DNA from: Litsea cubeba
Lineage: Eukaryota > Streptophyta > Magnoliopsida > Laurales > Lauraceae
Assembly: GCA_012931725.1 (NCBI GenBank)
Contig: CM022946.1
Location: 47,372,170-47,436,169 of the forward strand
Length of the DNA stretch: 64,000 nt
Reading direction: 5' to 3'
A model generated the notes under the pieces. That model made no database searches and was not told where the DNA came from. It saw only the letters and a program-made list of their open reading frames with translations. Shown here one piece after another: positions 23,270 through 36,000 of the stretch (within the stretch, counting starts at the first letter, position 1; every line of letters begins with the position of its first letter). A program made the translations under genes and the position numbers.

Positions 23270-25642
23270 TGATGGACCGCGCTCCCGGATGCCCGGGTTC
23301 CTACCGAGGTCGGCGGACGTGGGAGTCCGTTTGGTTCCGACCCTTTCGTAACCAGGGGGCGAGGGGGGCGTGCATCAACATTTCTTTTTTTTGTGGGTGT
23401 GCCAGATTTTCTATTTTTACTTGGAATTGCAAGTGGTGATCCGGAGATCAACCTTCGCAAGTAAAAAGGAAATCAACTTCTTTCAAGTTTTCCATTGCAC
23501 ATATATTTAAGAAAAGAGACATTTTTCTTAGTTTGCCGTGAAAGGCGATTTTTTTGGCATTTATAGCCGATTTTGGCGTTTATAGCCGATTTTTGGCGTT
23601 TATAGCCGATTTTGGCGTTTATAGCCGATTTACAATCCTTATCAACAATGAAAGACAAGAATTGTGATTTTTGTCTCTTTTAAAAAAATACAAACTACAA
23701 TGAAAAGCAAGAAAAGGAGGATCTAACTTCTCAGGAGATTGTGGGGGACCCGTTTAGATTGACGGTCGCAAGCCATATGTGGGCTTCGCCATCATCCATG
23801 CAGATGAGAACAGAGGATGCTATTGATTCGCTTGGCTTGGCTATAACCTCAGGTTTTTAGAGGACAAAGACCAAAAGGAGGTCCTATGTCCAATAAAAAG
23901 CCGAGTAGACGGGCTGAAAAGCCATATCTAAGCCATTGGAGGTAGAAGGAGATGGCAAGGACCTTGGGGGGGGGGGACCCCCCAAGGGACTTTTGTCACC
24001 TTGTTGCGGTGGCCGGTGTAGAACTTCCGCAGAGTTTTCTCTCTTTTTCCTTTCTCTGGATTTCTGTGCTTCTGTCTGTGATTTTCGTTGTCTGTCTGCT
24101 GTCTCTGATGTTTCTGATGTTTCTGATGTCTGTCTGCTGTCTGCTTTTCTTCTTGGAGAGCTCTCCTATTTATAGGCTTTTAGGTAGCCTTTTAGGAGGG
24201 TTTATGGGCTTTTATTGTCATTAAGCCGCATAATGGGAGGAGTTACAAAATTGAATTGTTTATTTTGTAACTCCTTTTTCTTGGCTTCTGATTGGCCGGA
24301 GGAGATTGAGGGCATTTAATCGCCTTTAATCGCCATGATGGGAGGAGTTTCATGGGTTAAATGCCATGAATCTCTTGACTTGTAACTCCCGAATGCTTGC
24401 TTCTGATTGGGCCGTCCAAAGAAATGGATTAATGACTGTAATAAAGCTAGTCAATTAATCGCATTAAGTGGTCGCCGAGCAGCTGAAGAGTCGCGGGCCG
24501 TGCCACGTCTTTTGGGATTCTTCTGTCGATGATCATCGATGGATCTTCATGTAGATCGACATCAGATGACTATGTAATTTCAGGTGTTTGTTGCCAACAG
24601 CGGGTCGGTGCCATCTGTCCTGTCGATTTCTCGATCGGTCGGGTAGAAAGCACACTTTTTTTGGTTGACCGGGTGGCGATCAATATTGTTTTCGATACTT
24701 TTGATGATTGACCCGTGTTTTGGACGGATGTCAGAGGACTTGGTGTCTCAAAAGCATGAATTTTGGAAAGTACCAGAGGCTGGGCTCCTCGAATCGCGAA
24801 AAAACGATGAAAACCGGGGTTTCCGGGGCTTTCCCGGCGACCCCGGGTTCCAAGGTCGCCGGCGACCCTGGCCCAGGGTCGCAGGCCCCTGCGACCCTGG
24901 GCTGCGACCCTGGGGGGGTTTTCCCCCTTTCGTGTCCCGTTTTGCGTCCGTTTTTGCTGTTTTTCGATTCTTTTTTCTTCTGTACTTTTCCTTGACATTT
25001 TGACCATTTATTGGCCTAATTTCTTTGTAGGAAACCTGATGAGAATCCTTGCATTTTATTTTGCAAAGTTTCCAATTTCCTGAGAAAGCCGAAGACTTTG
25101 TCGCGCAGAGCTGCCGATTTTCCGTCAGAAGCTGAAACTGGGCCAAACGATGTCGGAATGACCTGAAATTTGGTGTGAAGCCTCCTGAGCAATAAATAAG
25201 ACCAACCATAGGCTTTTGTTTTAGTTTTGAAGCCGTTTGGGGTCCTATCACCTGTAGACTTGCTTTTTGTCGCGATGAAGATGTCGCGGTTTTGATGTGC
25301 GGTCAACCGATGTCCGATTGACTTGAAATTTGACAGGGAACCTATTGGAGTCATTTTAAGATGATCCATAGGCTCTGTCTTGGAAACCATGGTCCTGGAG
25401 AGCTTTGCCGCCGAGAGGCCTGATTTGGCTGTCGGAGAAGCGAAGTTAGGCCAAATGATTTTGAAATGGCCTGAAACTTCTTGTGTACTCCTCTTTTGGC
25501 TGTCTGGAAGAATCTTGCGGTTTTTTGTCTGATTCTGACAAGATTTGATTTTTGGAAGCATCATTGCCTATTTATGGCAGGTTGCGACTTCATGTAGCTC
25601 TTTGGATCTTGAAAAGGCAAAGTGACATTTTTGGTGTCAACA
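23270..25642 (-). mobile_element. 3' LTR of copy B
   Basis: 2,373 bp; on the - strand it starts TGTTGACACC and ends GGTCCATCA. TATA box at 24167-24174 (reverse complement). It is 11 bp longer than its partner, mainly because of an extra GGGTCGC-type unit in the GC-rich palindrome region near 24880-24915. Confidence 0.95.
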
Positions 25643-25655
25643 AATGCCCCCTCGA
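25643..25655 (-). other. Polypurine tract, copy B
   Basis: On the - strand this reads TCGAGGGGGCATT immediately before the 3' LTR, identical to copy A. Confidence 0.8.
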
Positions 25656-26671
25656 GGTACAGCGACGAGTTGCTTAACTTTTGTAGTCGATGTGCCTCGA
25701 AGAGATTTTTGAAGGAGAGCCTGTGACTTGACCAAGAGTCTTTGAGCAGTCTTTCTTTTTGGTATTTGTAGCCTTTTGAGCTTCCAGGGGAATTTTATGG
25801 TAGTGAAAGGGATCACGTACCATCTCGAGGCAAAGTTTTGAAGATGACATCAGGGATGTAGATTTGGGTTTTGACCTTGTGACCTAACAGGCTATATGTG
25901 GCAGGTTAGGGGGTCGGGTTTGGTTTTGATCGTGTGACCCAACAAGCTGTATGTGGAATGTTGGGGGATCAATTTTGGTTTTGATCTTGTGACCTAACAG
26001 GCTGTATGTGGGAAGTTAGGGGATCAGGTTTTGGTTTTTGGTTTTGGTCTTGTGACCTAACAGGCTGTATGTGGCAAGTTAGGGGACCAGGATTTGGTTT
26101 GATTTTTGTGGAATGTCAATTTCAAGATTTTGGCTCAATTTGGTAAATGAGGCTGGATGGTTTGATTTTTGGAAGCTCATGGGGCTTGGAATTTTCTTTT
26201 GTATGGTCCAATCAACTCAAAAGAGGCATGGAACCATTTTTGTATGCTCTTGGTAAGAGGGATTTTTCTTTGACTAAAAGCCCAAAAAATTTTCTTTTTT
26301 TTTTTTGTGTGCCTAGGTGGTCAAACCTGGCTCATATGGGCTAACCCATGGGACCTTAAGCTTTTGAAATGGCTTAGATCTCATATGGTGTCATTTTTGT
26401 AAAGAATATCCAAAAATATCTCATTTGGATAGAGAATATCTAAGAATATCTTTACTTGGAGAGAATCTCTCATGATCCCTTTATTTTGGGATAGAATATC
26501 TCAAGATATCTTTCTTTTGGGAAAGAATCCGTCATAGATTTCTTTTTGGGAGAAAATCCTTCAAGATATCTTTCTTTTGGGAAAGAATCTTTCTAATCTC
26601 TTTCTTTTGGTAAGGTTACTAATTAGTAATACTTACCTCTTTCTTCTTTCCTTCTTTGGTTTGCTCTCCTC

Positions 26672-26678
26672 TATAAAA
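26672..26678 (+). promoter_or_regulatory. TATA box of the antisense gene (copy B)
   Basis: TATAAAA lies 129 nt before the ATG at 26801, with the same context as copy A. The promoter is still present although the coding part is broken. Confidence 0.65.
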
Positions 26679-26800
26679 GCAAGGAGAAGGTTGGATCTCT
26701 TGCTCTTATTACTTTCTTTTGCAATAATCTCAAGAGGGCTTCAAGACCAAGAGTTCTTCTTCTTCAAGATCTTCAAGACTTTTCTTCTTCTTCTCCATCA

Positions 26801-29800
26801 ATGGCTTCAAGTAAGTTCTCCCTTTTTTTTCAAGAAAACTCCATTGTAGGAAAAATAAAGTTCTTTCTTTTTTTTTTTGTTTCTTTCTTTTCTTTTCTTC
26901 TTTTTTTTTTCTTTTCCACGTGTTTGCCTCCCCTCTTTTTTTTTTCATGTTTTTTTTTTGTGTGGGCCGTACGGACAGATCCGTACGGCCACGTGGCCTG
27001 TGGGCCAGCCCTTTTTTTATTTTTATTTTTATTTTTTTTTGAGAGGGTTTCTTTTCTTTCTTTTTTTTTTTGTTTTCTTTCCCCCTCTCTTTTTTTTAGA
27101 GAAAGTTTCTTTTCTTTTCTTTTTTGTTTTCTTTCCCCTCTTTTTTTTAGAGAAAGTTTCTTTTTTTTTTCTTTCCCCTTTTTTTTTTGAGAAAGTTTCT
27201 TTTCTTTTTTTTTTTTTTTCTTTTTGCTCATCATGATAATGCATTTTTTTTCGCAAACCAAGATGTTCATGCATGCATTCAATTTGTAAATTAAATTTGT
27301 AGCATGATGTGATAGCATACCTGAAAGTTTTCGCAAATTTGGGAATTTGGAGCTCGCAGTGATGTTGAGCCCTTCCTGATTTTGCGGAGACTTTGAGGTT
27401 TCGAAAGTTTGGAGTTTCGGAGCTCGCAGCGATGTTGAGCCCATCTTCAAGCTTTCTTATTTCTTTCGGGATAGTTCCTTTTCTTCGGAATTGCCCCGTC
27501 ATCATGTCAAAATTTCGCCAGATTTTTTTTAGCGAGATTCTGTCATTTTGTTGTTTGATCTTTTTCTTTTCCATCCTTTTCAGGTGGTTCCTCCAGAGCG
27601 AACAAGGGTAAAGAGCCTGCTACAAGCGTACCTCGTCGATCTTCTAGATCTTCTAATCCGGCCGTTCAGCAGGCTTTTGAGAAGGTCCAGTATGTTGAGA
27701 GAAATTTGGAAGAGTGCGACTCCCTCAACAGAGATGAGATGAGGCAGCGACTGATCACTCTCAAGGGAGACGAATTCTATAAGATCATGGTAAGCAGTCG
27801 TCCATGGGTGATGGAAGATTAGAGCGTTTTGCCCAAGCCTACCTTCTTCTTTGGTGATGCAGTCCCTGATGACATGACATACCAGAGGAGATGTTTTCAG
27901 TTTTCTTTCACAGCAGATGGTGAGAAGAAGACTGTTGCTACCCGGTCGACGTTTGATCGCACCGTCTCGATTCTGAGCCTTGCCCCCACGTGCCCTAAGA
28001 GGGAAGATCCTCCAAGCTGGGTGAGAAGGACAAATGTAATCAAGACCGGGGTTTTTGTTGGCGGTTCTCCTGGATATACGGAGAGGTCGCCTGTTGATAT
28101 GGACCTGTTGATGCCATCCAGCGGCTACCAGGGCGGGGTCGGGAAGGCATTATTCCTTGACAAATGCAGAGAGAGAGTGGCTTTTCATCATACGTGTCGG
28201 CACGATGGTGTACCGTAGACATCTTTTCGTCGACATCCAGCCGTATGTACCTTCTCGCTTTGCTTTGCAGCTGGGCTTTTCTCAAGGCGTTGTTGGAGCG
28301 CCTTCAAGTATGGTGAAGCGCTTTGGAGGCTTACAGGATGGGAGAAATGCATGGGCTTTTTATAGTGCTGAAGACACTACAAGCCATGATTTCTTATCCT
28401 GTGTTGCTGACTTCCCGGACTGCCGGCTTTGCGAAGTGGTTCGCGGAGAGCTTTTCGGCATATCGGGGGCTTTCCAAGAAGGAGCTTGATGTGAAGCTGG
28501 CATCTGGAAAGGGCCTTGGAAAGTCGGATGGCGTCCGGCGAGAGGAAGTTTGGGCCTTCCTTTCTGGAGAGAAGCACAAGATAGGCTTTCTCGGTGACCA
28601 GGGCGTCATTGGTTCTGAAGCTGTTCGAGAAATACCTGATGAGGCTTTAGAGCAGCTAGAACAGGAGGAAGCCGAACTTGGCGCTTGGATGCAAGCGGCA
28701 CAGAGGCAAGCTTCCGTGGAGTCTACTGGCAAGAGCAGACCATCCAGTGATGAGTCAAGTGGGAAACCTGACTCTGACAGCGGGGCAGGTTCGTGGATGC
28801 TGACGAGCCTCCAGAGAAGAGAAGCCGAGAAGAAGAGACCGTCGGTGAAGGTATGATTCTTCCTTTTTCTCTTTCCATTTCTTTTCATGGGATTTTTTCC
28901 ATGTTATGATTTGCTTCTTGTTTTCTGCTTTTCTTCTTTTTTTTTTTAGCAGAGGAAGACTTGGTGATGCCTGAGGTCCCAACCGATGACGTGGTGATGG
29001 ATCCTGTTGAGGCACCTGAAGAAGAACCGAGGGACTCTGGAGTAAATCCAGAATCTCCAATTGGTACGACTTCTTTTGCTCCCCTTTTTTTTTTTTTTGT
29101 TTGTGACTCGGTTTGCTAACACATTTTTTTTTGTTGTCAGCTGACTTGCCACAGGGTTCTGATGACTTTGAACCATCGATGGACGCAAATGTTGATGATG
29201 CTTCCGATGAGTTCATGGAGGAAGAAAGTGTTCCGCCAGTCGTCGAAGAAGGTATTTTGTAATTATAACCCTGATATTGATTTTCAAACATGGTCATATT
29301 CATACCTTTTTGTGTTTCTTTTGCAGGTTTTGAAGTGGCAGAGGAGGATCCGTCGCTTCCAGAGCAAGGGATGCCAGAGGTTAATCCAGAGGTAGAGATT
29401 CCTGGGACCAGCTCTGACAATATTGAGGAGATTCCTCGCGCTGAGATTCCTTCCCGAGCAGGAGCAGCTTCAGCTGGAAAGAGTTCTTTTGCTACTCTTC
29501 CAACAGATGATGATATGAGTAGCCGACCAACGGAGTTGGGCGAATCCTCAGCTGGGCCATCTCTTCTTTTTGCGAAGAAGGTGGTGATGCGAGTTCTGAG
29601 CTCTTGGATTGAGACTCTCTTTTCTGGGCACTTGGAAGCCGGATTTGGCATGATCCAGCATGTGCAGGAGATTCTCAGTGATGCTGAAGAGGCTGGTCTG
29701 GATGTCACAGGTGCCAGGGCGATCGTTGATAGGATCATTGCACTGGGTGACAAGTGGTTTGAGACCGTGAGTTTGGCTGATGACCAGTTCTTCAAGGAGA

Positions 29801-30261
29801 TGTTCCTGGACCCTGCTGATAAGGCTAAGTCTGACCTGGATGAGGCTACAGAAAGCAAGAAGCAGGCAGTCCGAAAGAGGAACTTAGAAGAGATAGCCAT
29901 CATCAGGCTGACACATGACCTTAACATCCTTGACAGGGAGGTCGATGAGGCCAGGAAACGTCTTGAGCATTTGCAGGCACAAGTCGCTGCCAAGTGGACT
30001 GCCATAATAGAGGCTTGCGACAGGGAGAGTGCTCTGATTCACCAGGTTGCAGATGCCGAACGGGTTCTCAAAAGGAAGTCTGATGAGGAGGAACAATGGC
30101 AAACTGCTCGAGGTAAGCTTCCTGGTGTGAAAGAAGGGGTACAGCCCACTCCAGCATCTCATGGCAGGTTCCTGAAGAAGCGTGCCTTGGAATCCTTGAC
30201 GGCTGAGGCTAAAAGTTTGCTTGAGGAGCTGAACTCTTGGCTGGAGACCATTTTTGATTGA
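26801..30261 (+). pseudogene. Antisense spliced gene of copy B, broken
   Basis: Exons corresponding to the intact copy A gene are 26801-26810, 27584-28850, 28950-29063, 29141-29251 and 29327-30261. All splice signals are retained, and exons 3-5 have exactly the same lengths as in A. Exon 2 is destroyed by a CAG-to-TAG change at 27820-27822, a deletion of 1,121 bp at 28125-28134 that removes most of the plant-mobile-domain-like region, one inserted A near 28380, and a 115-bp deletion near 28792. The C-terminal coiled-coil exon is open and nearly identical to A. A truncated product starting inside exon 5 cannot be excluded but has no support. Confidence 0.85.
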
Positions 30262-30369
30262 GCTCCTGTATATATATATATATTAATTTTTTTTTTACAG
30301 AAACCATCCTTCTCTCTTTTCTTTTTTTTGGTACCACTTGTATTTTTTTGGTACTTTTTTTTTTTTTGT

Positions 30370-31330
30370 TATCCCTACGCTCACTTGAATCTTTTTGTGA
30401 TAAAAGTAATTGCTAAATGGGATGCTCTTCTTTTTTTTTTGTTATCCCTACGCTCACTTGAATCTTTTTGTGATAAAAGTAATTGCTAAATGGGATTTGA
30501 TCAAAAGGTTGTCATTTTGTGAAAATCTTTTGTCAAGTGATTGTTTTGGCATGAAAGCCAGGTTTTTGTTTGTGGCATGGAAGCCAATTTTGGCATGAGA
30601 GCCAGCTTTTCTTGTGGCATTGATAGCCGAGTTTTTTTTTTGTGGCATCTATAGCCAGTTTTGGTGGCATTGATAGCCGGTTTGTTTTGTGGCATCGATA
30701 GCCGATTTTTTTTTGAAATCCAAGTTTTTTGTTTGTGGCATTGATAGCCGGTTTTGTTTTAGTGGCATTGATAGCCGGTTTTGTTTTGGTGGCATTGATA
30801 GCCGGTTTGTGGCATTTATAGCCTGTTTTGATGGCATTTATAGCCGGTTTGGTTTTCGAAAAATGCAAGTATCGACTAAAAGTCGCCTCCCTGCTGAATG
30901 TTCTTGCAAGTATCGATGGAATGTCGCATCCTTGCTCATTCGGTTGCGAGTATCGATGGAATGTCGCATCCTCGCGAATTTGGGTGCAAGTATCGATGGA
31001 ATGTCGCATCCTTGCTTTTCAAAAATTTTGGTTTTGCGGGTACTGACTTGATGTCGTTTCCCCATGATTTTTGAAATTTGTGGTTTTCTCGAACCTTTTG
31101 GGTTATGGATATCAACTGAAATGTTGCGTCTCCACAGTTTTTTAGGTTTTTTCGAACCTTTGAAATTTGGGTTGTGGATATCAACTGAAATGTTGCGTTT
31201 CCACGGTTTTGGATTTTGCAAGTATCGACGAAATGTCGCTTCCCTGCGATTTTGGAAGTGTCGAACGTGGTTCGCTTGCTTCCGATTTGTGCGAGTATCG
31301 ACTAAGCGTCGCTTCCTCGCGGTTTTTGAA
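30370..31330 (-). repeat. Spacer tandem arrays between pol and antisense gene, copy B
   Basis: Going rightward these are the 68-bp duplication (about 30370-30495), array 2 of GGCTAT..ATGCC units (about 30540-30860), and array 1 of TCGATGGAATGTCGC-type units (about 30860-31330). The order matches copy A. Array 2 differs between copies in unit number and linkers. The stretch lies tail-to-tail between pol and the antisense gene. Confidence 0.85.
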
Positions 31331-31679
31331 AAACCATTTTTTTTTTTGTTTAAAGACACGAGGGTCATAAGTTTTGACCTAAAACCATTTTGGCGGTAAA
31401 AGGCATGGTGGACTAGGGTGGAAATCCCTGAATCCGGATTTTGTTTCAAACCGTGAATTTTGGGTTCAAGGGTTGAAAATTTTGGTCAAGTTAGGGAAAG
31501 GTTCCTAAACTTGGATTTTTTTTTTGAACAATGAAACGATGAAAGTAAGCATTGTTTTAGATTTCTAGAAATTTCAATATTTGACATGAAAATTCTAAAA
31601 AAGGGTGGGTTTAGCGAGCGTGTACCTGGAAACCGGTTTTGGCCGTACAGGCATTGCTCTTACCCAGTTGGGTAAGTCT

Positions 31680-33065
31680 TCAAGGGTAGTACCGCTTTAA
31701 GAACTTGCCGTTGATGGGCAGCATACATCTGTCACCTTCCATGTTTAGGAGTGCATATGCGCCGTTAGAGAAAACCTTGTCGATGACGTAGGGTCCCTCC
31801 CATTTTGGCTCAAATTTGCCTTTGGACTTGTGAGCGAAGACCATTGGTCTTTTTACCGCAAGAACCAAGTCACTCTTTTTGTAGGCGCGTTGCCTGACCT
31901 TTTTATCGAAAGATCCTGACATACGTGCTTGGTAAAGTTCAATGCTTTGTTGAGCTTCGAGCCGTTTCTCATCGAGATTGTCCAGCTCATGGAGTCGCAA
32001 TTTGACATTGCTTTCTTGAGTCATGTCATTTTGCAAGGATACCCTCAAGGAAGGAATTTGTACTTCCAAGGGCACGACAGCTTCGCATCCATAGACCAAG
32101 GAGAATGGTGTGCTATGGGTTGGTCCTCGAACGGTGGTTCGATAGGCCCACAAAGCTTCAGACATTTTGTCGCTCCAGTCTCTTTTGTGATTAGAGACCA
32201 TTTTTTTGAGGATTTTGCAGAGTGTCTTGTTGAAAGCTTCTGCTAACCCGTTTGCTGCCGGATTGTATGGAGTCGAAGGACAGCTTTGGATTTTGTATTT
32301 GTCGCAGAACCTGTAGAATCGATGATCCCGGAACTGTGGTCCGTTATCATGGACGAATCTTTTGGGTATGCCGAAACGACAAATGATGTTGGTGCGTAGG
32401 AACTGAAGGACTGATGAGGTCTTCATTTTGTTAAACGCAAATGCTTCTGACCACTTGGAGAAGTAATCCGTAGCGGCGAAGATGAAGCGATGACCTTTGC
32501 TTGAAGGGGGAGAAATAAAACCTATGATGTCCATACCCCAGGCTTCGAAAGGCAATGAGATCGCTGTAGGATGCAGCCATTCTGGAGGCATGTGAATGTA
32601 ATCTCCATGAACTTGGCATTGTTGGCAGCGCTTAGCAAATTGCATTGCGTCAGCTACCATGGTAGGCCAGTAATATCCTAACCTTTTTATCTAATCATAG
32701 AGCTTAGGTCCAGCCTGATGAGCTCCACAAAGACCAGCATGAACTTCTTTGAGTGTTTCTTCAGCCTCTTGTTGTGACAAGCAGCGTAGAAGTACTCCGT
32801 TGAAAGATTTCCTGTAAAGGATTTTTGAAGGAATATCCAAATGGAAGCTTGGGGTTCGCCTTTGGATGCTTACCCGTTCTTTTGGATCTTCAGGTAGGAT
32901 TCCGAACATAATGTAATCAATGAACGGATCCCTCCAGTCGCCAATTGAAGTTTGAAGGATTGAAATCCGACTTCCGACCACTTGGTGGCATTCAGCAACT
33001 GCTTGATGTGTGTTAAGAGGAGGAAGGATTCTCCTTTCGCACACTGTGATTGCATGTTTTCCCCT
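31680..33065 (-). pseudogene. pol: Integrase part of pol, copy B, with one frameshift and one nonsense codon
   Basis: This part inserts the cDNA into the host genome. A one-base deletion near 33050 (GCAATCAC where copy A has GCAAATCAC) shifts the frame out of the upstream pol ORF. A CAG-to-TAG change at about 32690-32692 then interrupts the zinc-binding N-terminal region. The catalytic core follows and is complete: D in WGMDIIG, D in HDNGPQF, E in GLAEAF. The C-terminal domain ends at the stop at 31680. Only these two changes keep the enzyme from being open from the second RNase H onward. Confidence 0.9.
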
Positions 33066-36000
33066 TCCTGGATTGCCATGGATGCGGCAAGTCCGGCTAG
33101 GGCATCTGCACGTATGTTTTCACCTCTACGAATGTGGGTGATGTGACAGATGTCAAACTTTTGCAGAAGTGATTGTGCCTTGTTGTAGTAGGGCAGCAAA
33201 TCTGGCTTCCTGACTTCAAATTTCTGATTTATCTGGTTGACGATCAGTTGAGAGTCTCCAAAGACTTCCAGCGTGGTGATACCGGATTCGATGGCGAGTT
33301 CCAATCCTAAGATCAGCGCTTGATATTCAGCTGCATTGTTTGTGCATGGTTCCAGTAGCGAGAAAGCGTGTGGAATCATGTATTTGTCGGGGCTAACAAA
33401 GAGGATGCCAACTCCCGAGATCAGCTGTCTTTTTTCATCTGTCCTGGTTGCACCGTCAAAGTACATGTCCCAGGAGGCACTTTGTGAGAAAGTCTCCACA
33501 TTGTAGACTGGTTCGTCTGGGAGATCATCTCTGAGTGGAGAATCTTTAGGCAATGGATGCTCTGCGAGGAAGTCCGCTAGAGCTTGCCCTTTGATTGCTT
33601 TTTGTGGTACATACCTAATATCAAATTGTGACAGAAGGATGGACCATTTTGCCAGTCGAGCATTGAGAGAACCTGCCTTTGTGACAAGGACCTTCAAGAG
33701 GTTGACCCTCGAGACCAGGTAGACTGTGTTGGAAAGCAAGTAGTGACGCAGCTTTTGTACGGCGAACATCACTGCAAGACATTCTTTTTCGACTGGAGAG
33801 TAGCGATGCTCTGCACCTACTAGCATGCGGCTGAGGTAATATAGAGCAGCTTCTTTTCTTTGATCATTTTCTTGCGTAAGCAGAGCTCCCAGAGAGTGAT
33901 CAAGGGCTCTTGTGTACAAGATGAATGGTTTTCCAGTGGTAGGAGCAGCTAACACTGGAGGTTTTGTCAGGTATGACTTGATGTCTTGGAAAGCAGCTTC
34001 ACAGTCAGCATCCCAGACAAAGTTTACACCCTTTTTCATCAACCGGGAGAATGGACGGCATTTCCCCGAAAGATTGGAGATGAACCGTCTGATGTAGGCC
34101 AATCTCCCTTGAAGCCCTTTGAGTTCTCTCAAGGTTCTTGGAGAGGGCATTTCTAGAATGGCTTTGACTTTTATGGGGTCAAGCTCTATTCCAGCTTTCC
34201 GAACTAAGAATCCGAGGAACTTACCCGACGAGACGCCGAAGAAGCATTTCAAAGGATTCATTCGCAGTTTGTGTTTGCGAAGCCGGAGGAAGACTTCTCG
34301 AAGGTTTTCGAGATGATCTTCTTTTCTTTTGCTTTTGACGGCGAGGTCATCAACGTAACATTCAACCGTCTTGTGCTGCATATCTTGGAATATTTTCATC
34401 ATAGCCCTCTGATATGTGGCACCAGCATTCTTCAAACCAAATGGCATGACAGTGTAACAATACACGCCAAATGGGGTTCGAAAGGATGTATGTTTTTCAT
34501 TCTCAGGATGCATCTTTATCTGATTGTAGCCAGAGAAACCATCCATGAATGTCATTCGCTCGAATCCACAGGTATTATCAATCATTACCTCTGGTATGGG
34601 GAGCGGAAATTCATCTTTTGGGCATGCGCCATTCAGGTCTCTATAATCAATACAGACCCTGATCTGCCCATTTTTCTTTGTCACGGGGACAATGTTGGCC
34701 AACCATTCAGGATGTTGTTCCTCACGGATGAAGCCGATGCTTTTGAGTTTTTGAACTTCTTGTTCAATTTTATCCATCACATCTGGACGGAATCTTCTTT
34801 GGCCTTGCTTGACAGGTTTGATGTCTTCTTGAAGATTGAGTTTGTGAACTGCTATTTTGGGGTCTAAGCCTGGCATTTCAGCGTAAGACCATGCAAAGCA
34901 ATCAACGAACTCACGAAGAAAAGCGATATACTCGGGTAACTCATCATCCTTTATATTCTTGCTTATGAATACAGGACGTGGGTTATCTGGTGTTCCCAAG
35001 TCTATCTTTTGAACAGGATCTTCTGTTGGAAGGTTCGAAGGTGGTTCCTCCACAATATTTTCGGAGGCTTCCAGCTCAACGAAACCTTCTGGGGTTTCAA
35101 GGGCATTTCCAGACCAAGGTTTTGTTCCTTTCCACGGGTCTTCTTGATCGGTAATTTTCCCAAGGCTTGCTATGAGATGATCCAAGTCGCCTGTTGAAAC
35201 CGAGTCGAAGTAGGCTACTTCTTTTGGAGATGAGGGTTCTTCTGGGTCAGAAGTCCACACGTCTGTGCCATCGGACAACTCCTCTTCATTTTCGGAGAAA
35301 TCGTGCCAATTGGATGAGCTTCCTGGATCTTTGTCAGGTGACTCATCAAAGAGATATCCAGGGAGATCGATGTCTTCATGGACTTGAGATGTTGAGGCTT
35401 GGTCAGTATATTGACTTTTAAGCCTTTGTGTCAACTGTCTCAAGGGAGTGTCAGGATCATACCCTAACCCGTGTGAAGACTTTTCTACATAGCCGTAGAG
35501 TCTCCAATCTTCCAGCTGGCTTTTGGTCAAGACGGGCCCCAATGGCGTGAGAATACCGCGTCCTTCTCCCAAACCGACTGGGTTTTGAGCGTCATAGCCC
35601 ATTTTCTTCATAATAGCTTGTGCCACAGAACTGTATAAGGATAGTTGAGGCGTACCTTTATTTTGGAAAGGTTCAAGCAGGGAGTTTGATGAAGAAGCAT
35701 CCGATCTATGGAAGAAGATCGGTTTTTCCTTTGTTGAAGTTGCTGGAACAACGAAGGAAGCTGACGTAGGATCTTCTATGTCAGAAGTTGTCTCCATTGG
35801 AGTGAGAGCAGGCTGAACTTGCTGAGTGTCAACTTGGCTTGACGATGTGTCGTCTTCTGGCTCTGAATCCGAGTCCGTGTCTTGTATGATAGACACGAAA
35901 GAGACAACAAATTTGCCCCCAGGCTTTTGTTTTGCCTTCTTCGCTTTAGTTGTGATGACCAAAGGCTTTGAAGGTTTGAGGGAGATGATGAAGGGAGTTT

